From Lepisosteus oculatus (Eukaryota; Chordata; Actinopteri; Semionotiformes; Lepisosteidae), in contig NC_090704.1 of NCBI RefSeq assembly GCF_040954835.1, positions 39,746,979 through 39,810,978 of the forward strand: a stretch of DNA of 64,000 nucleotides, written 5' to 3'. A program made the translations under genes and the position numbers. Positions 58,801 to 64,000 of the stretch are shown here, piece by piece. A model generated the notes under the pieces. That model was not told the DNA's origin, searched no databases, and was given only the letters and a program-made list of their open reading frames with translations. Within the stretch, counting starts at the first letter, position 1; each line of letters starts with the position of its first letter.

Positions 58801-61800
58801 TTAATGAAGGAGACATATACAGATGGGAAATATGAAAATATTTTAACAAGAAGACACGCAGTCACGTAACATCCCAGACAACAATAAAAATACTAACTTG
58901 TTTTAGTGTGAGAATCATGGTACAGGTTACACACTAACCATAAAAACACCATAAAGACGAATAATGCATAAATGAACAAATAAACACGGTCTAGACTTAA
59001 GAATTTAAATCTTTTTTTATTGCTTGACCTGCCATTAGGACAATCTATACCAAAAGGATTATAATTTGAGCACATACAGTTAATCAAACCTTATACAGTC
59101 ATTGGATAACAATAGAAAAAATGGTCCTCTGATTACCAGCAGCTCTCAGGACTGCAGGCTTCACAAACTTGTTGAAGGATGGGCTAGCAGGATTTTCTAA
59201 GCCCTGATTACATTAGCTAAGGCAAACTATGTCAATTTTTGTTTTTGTACTTACATACTTGGATTGCACAGACTGGTAAAGCTATAACTGCGATTAATAA
59301 TTAACTAAAAAATGCAACGGCTGCTTCATCATAAAATTGTTTAAATAAAGACTAGCAAGCCGACAAAAAGGACAAAAGAAAATGAAAATATTCCACTGTG
59401 GGGAAAAAATGCTTAAATATTCATGATAATCATCTTTCAATTTGTCATGTTTATTGTATTCTACAGTTTATTTTACTGCACATCTGTTCATATAAAAGGA
59501 GGTAAATATAACTGCGTAAAACCAATATAATAACCAAGTTATCAGGACCACAAGTATCCCAGGAAAACTTGGTAAGAATTTGGATTTCTGATAAAAACTA
59601 CTTTGGACAAAAGTATTTTAATTCTTGAAACTGTGTAACAGAGACTTAGAAATATTTCTCCCATCATTTGTAAAGGTACTTCAAGTATTACCCTCTTTGA
59701 ATACTCAGAAGAGCTTTTCATTAAACTGTATCCAGCTGTTATCTCAATTATATCACTTTCACATTTACAAAAGTATTTATGCAACAGAACTCTAGATTGT
59801 TCCATCTGATGACTTCTGGACTAATTGACATCTTTCTTTGCCATAATAAACACTTTTCCCAGTAGAGCCCAATCTCCACAAGGGTCTAGATCACATACAG
59901 AAGAACAACTGAAATGTATTTCAACATTTCTCAACCGATGCTATATTTATTATGGATAATTCTCATTTATTTTAACACAGTTTAGTTCAAATTTTGGTGT
60001 CAGAAAATAAACATAAAAAATAATAAAAAACTGACCTTTTCTTATAAATGCGCTTTACTGGTAAAAGTTTTCTTCAGTTCTGACAGTAGAATAATCATCC
60101 TATTCTGCACACAACATACTGTCTACATAGAACATGATCTGGTGGAATACGAAGTTTTGTTTTACTTAAATGCTAATTTCACAGTTTTTATTACTTCTCC
60201 ATCACTTATGATATTTAGCAAGAAAAAATATTCAAACACTTGGAGGTTAAGTTTTAATAAAATAAATCATGAATAAATGTGCATAAAAATTGACCCATGA
60301 CTGACAAAGATGTAACTACATGATGTGATTTTCCTTTGCTAATAACAGACCTAATATTGTTTAGTAAAGTCATGGCACTGGGCACATAAAATATAATTTA
60401 TGGAAAAATAAGCATTTTTTAAAAAAAACTTTAAACTTTTCACTGAGTTGCTTATAGCTTGCTGTCACTCCCAACTACAATCCTACTCTAAATCATTCTA
60501 TATGCAATAATAAAAGTATATATCATGATTACACATATTACAGGACTGTGGAATATGATAAAAACTGCTCATCATTTGGTACATACTGAGAAAAGTAACA
60601 CAAAAATCGGTAAATACTGAAATAACATTTAAGACTCAATGATGAGTTTTTCCTTCTTTTTGATAACAGTAAGATTAAATTAATCATCTTAAACATTTAA
60701 TAAAAACTTTCATTCTAAGTTTTTACTCTTAAGCTTATGTGTAAAACCTTTTCATTGTTGTCAATGATAAGTCTGGGGGGTGCCTCTTTTCTTAATCTTT
60801 GATCTTTTCCTCACTATACTCGGTCACATTATTTCATTATAAATCTGCCAATTTGCCTTAGCAACCAAATGCCAAAGCCACAGAAACACGATAAGGTGTC
60901 AGTTCTCTATTCTTACAGTATGGTGCTCATTGTTTATTACAGTAAAGGAACTATTGCCATCAGCCAACTTACTGTACTCCTTTAATATTTTCTCTACTTT
61001 TCTAACATCTGTTCTTCTGCCATAAATACAGGAGAGCAAAATATATATATTGCCCCTTTCTATCAGATCCTGGTTTGCATCATTGCTAAGAACCATCATT
61101 TAATATTTGGCACTAGCATGGTAGCTATACATTTTATACCTAAAATATTCTGTTCGGTTAGATGTTACTGACTCAAGCCAAAAAACAACATACAGGAAAG
61201 ATTAAAATTAGACACCCTTTCCTCTCTCTTCAGGATCTATGAATAGAAAAAATGAATGGGTAACTTGTTGAAACAAATTACAAGAAGAACCCAAGTATGA
61301 CATGAAGGAGGGAATATTTAAAAGCATACATTTATGCGTTTAGATGACACAACATTAGTACAATATTAACTGCAGAAATGAAAATAAGCAGGTGCAAAAC
61401 ACTGTATGCATTTTTTATACCACTGGAACTGTGCAAAAATATTGATTATGGTTATTTAAACCATTATATATATATATGTGTGTGCACACAACTATTAAAA
61501 TAAAATGGCAGAGTATGTCACCTAGGTCGTACTGGTGTCACTTCTAGTACCCTTAAAACAAACCATTATAAAACATGAAAAGACAGTGGTTCACTTGCTT
61601 TTAGCTACAGATGCCAAATTTCAAAATACTAAACAGTAACATTACTTCAAAAGATTCTTAAAAAGTTTTTAGCCTTGAAACACTTAACAGTTTTAAAATA
61701 TCTGCCCTGTCCCTCTCTATGTCGGCTTCTTCTAATGTAGCTTCTATCAGCAATATCACTCGTTCAAACCAAGTCAAACAGATCTGACACTGCACTCATC

Positions 61801-62049
61801 TGCACATTGATGAAAAGAAATGGTGGGAAAGATTCATTGAGGTTTTGTTCATTTTTTAAAGAATGCTAGAAATGCGGTCATGTGGAAAAGACACAATGCA
61901 TATAAATGTATTATGTTGCACTGGGTACGTGTAAACACAGACAGACAAAGCAGTGATGCTGGTGGAAAGCTGGGCGTCGAAAAATGTGAAACAAACAAAA
62001 ATAAAGCAGATTGCATTGGTGGACCCTGTATGAAGGGAAGAAGCTATCC
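55818..62049. other. Convergent 3' region between FAM20A and PRKAR1A
   Basis: About 6.2 kb of AT-rich sequence. The right part is probably the long PRKAR1A 3'UTR, transcribed leftward; its polyadenylation site cannot be placed. It contains one 5S-SINE (58220-58709). A minus-strand ORF at 60899-61099 has an unusual PPR-like pattern (see findings). No other gene was recognised. Confidence 0.5.
58220..58709 (-). repeat. 5S-rRNA-derived SINE, 5'-truncated
   Basis: The AAT-run tail and 'tatagcgcttttctggacac' at the plus-strand left edge and 'agcagcaaccttagtttttc' at the right show a minus orientation that stops just after the 5S head boundary. It is closest to the copy at 46236. Confidence 0.85.

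Positions 62050-64000
<1,951 letters not shown>

Overview
The window is vertebrate genomic DNA, most probably from a ray-finned fish. The genes have many short exons with GT-AG splice sites, and the introns are AT-rich. The repeats are of fish type: an intact Tc1/mariner element with a DD34E transposase, several 5S-rRNA-derived SINEs, tRNA-SINE-like repeats and a solo LTR. The high density of TACAGTA/TACTGTA words and the ancient look of the SINEs would suit an early-branching lineage such as gar or bowfin, but that is inference and the species cannot be fixed from the sequence.

Three protein-coding genes are visible. (1) About 519-29988, + strand: a multi-exon gene of the WDR49/WDR64/EFCAB8 family, with an N-terminal EF-hand and about 14 WD40 blades. 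Twenty of its 21 exons join in consistent phase or have clear splice sites; the first exon and one 3' junction are uncertain. (2) 36009-55532, + strand: FAM20A, the Golgi pseudokinase partner of FAM20C. All 11 coding exons are present and give a 536-residue protein. (3) 62050-63476, - strand: the last four coding exons of PRKAR1A (cAMP-dependent protein kinase RI-alpha), which runs off the right edge. FAM20A and PRKAR1A are convergent, as they are in human 17q24.

Layout: 1-518 upstream or 5'UTR sequence; 621-9640 a 9-kb candidate first intron with old SINE copies; 9641-29988 the body of the WD40 gene, including a 329-bp solo LTR at 19293-19621; 29989-36008 intergenic; 36398-44036 FAM20A intron 1 with a complete Tc1 element at 37491-39102; 44037-55532 the rest of FAM20A; 55533-62049 the convergent 3' region, probably holding both 3'UTRs; 62050-64000 the PRKAR1A 3' exons.

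The genes do not form a pathway. FAM20A acts in secretory-pathway protein phosphorylation and biomineralisation, PRKAR1A in cytosolic cAMP signalling, and the WD40/EF-hand protein is of a type associated with cilia and sperm. I found no undescribed multi-gene system. The most interesting items are the intact transposon, a perfect 33-bp foldback repeat inside a FAM20A intron, the solo LTR, an in-frame upstream extension with a CTG run ahead of the FAM20A start, and a short ORF resembling the plant PPR E motif.
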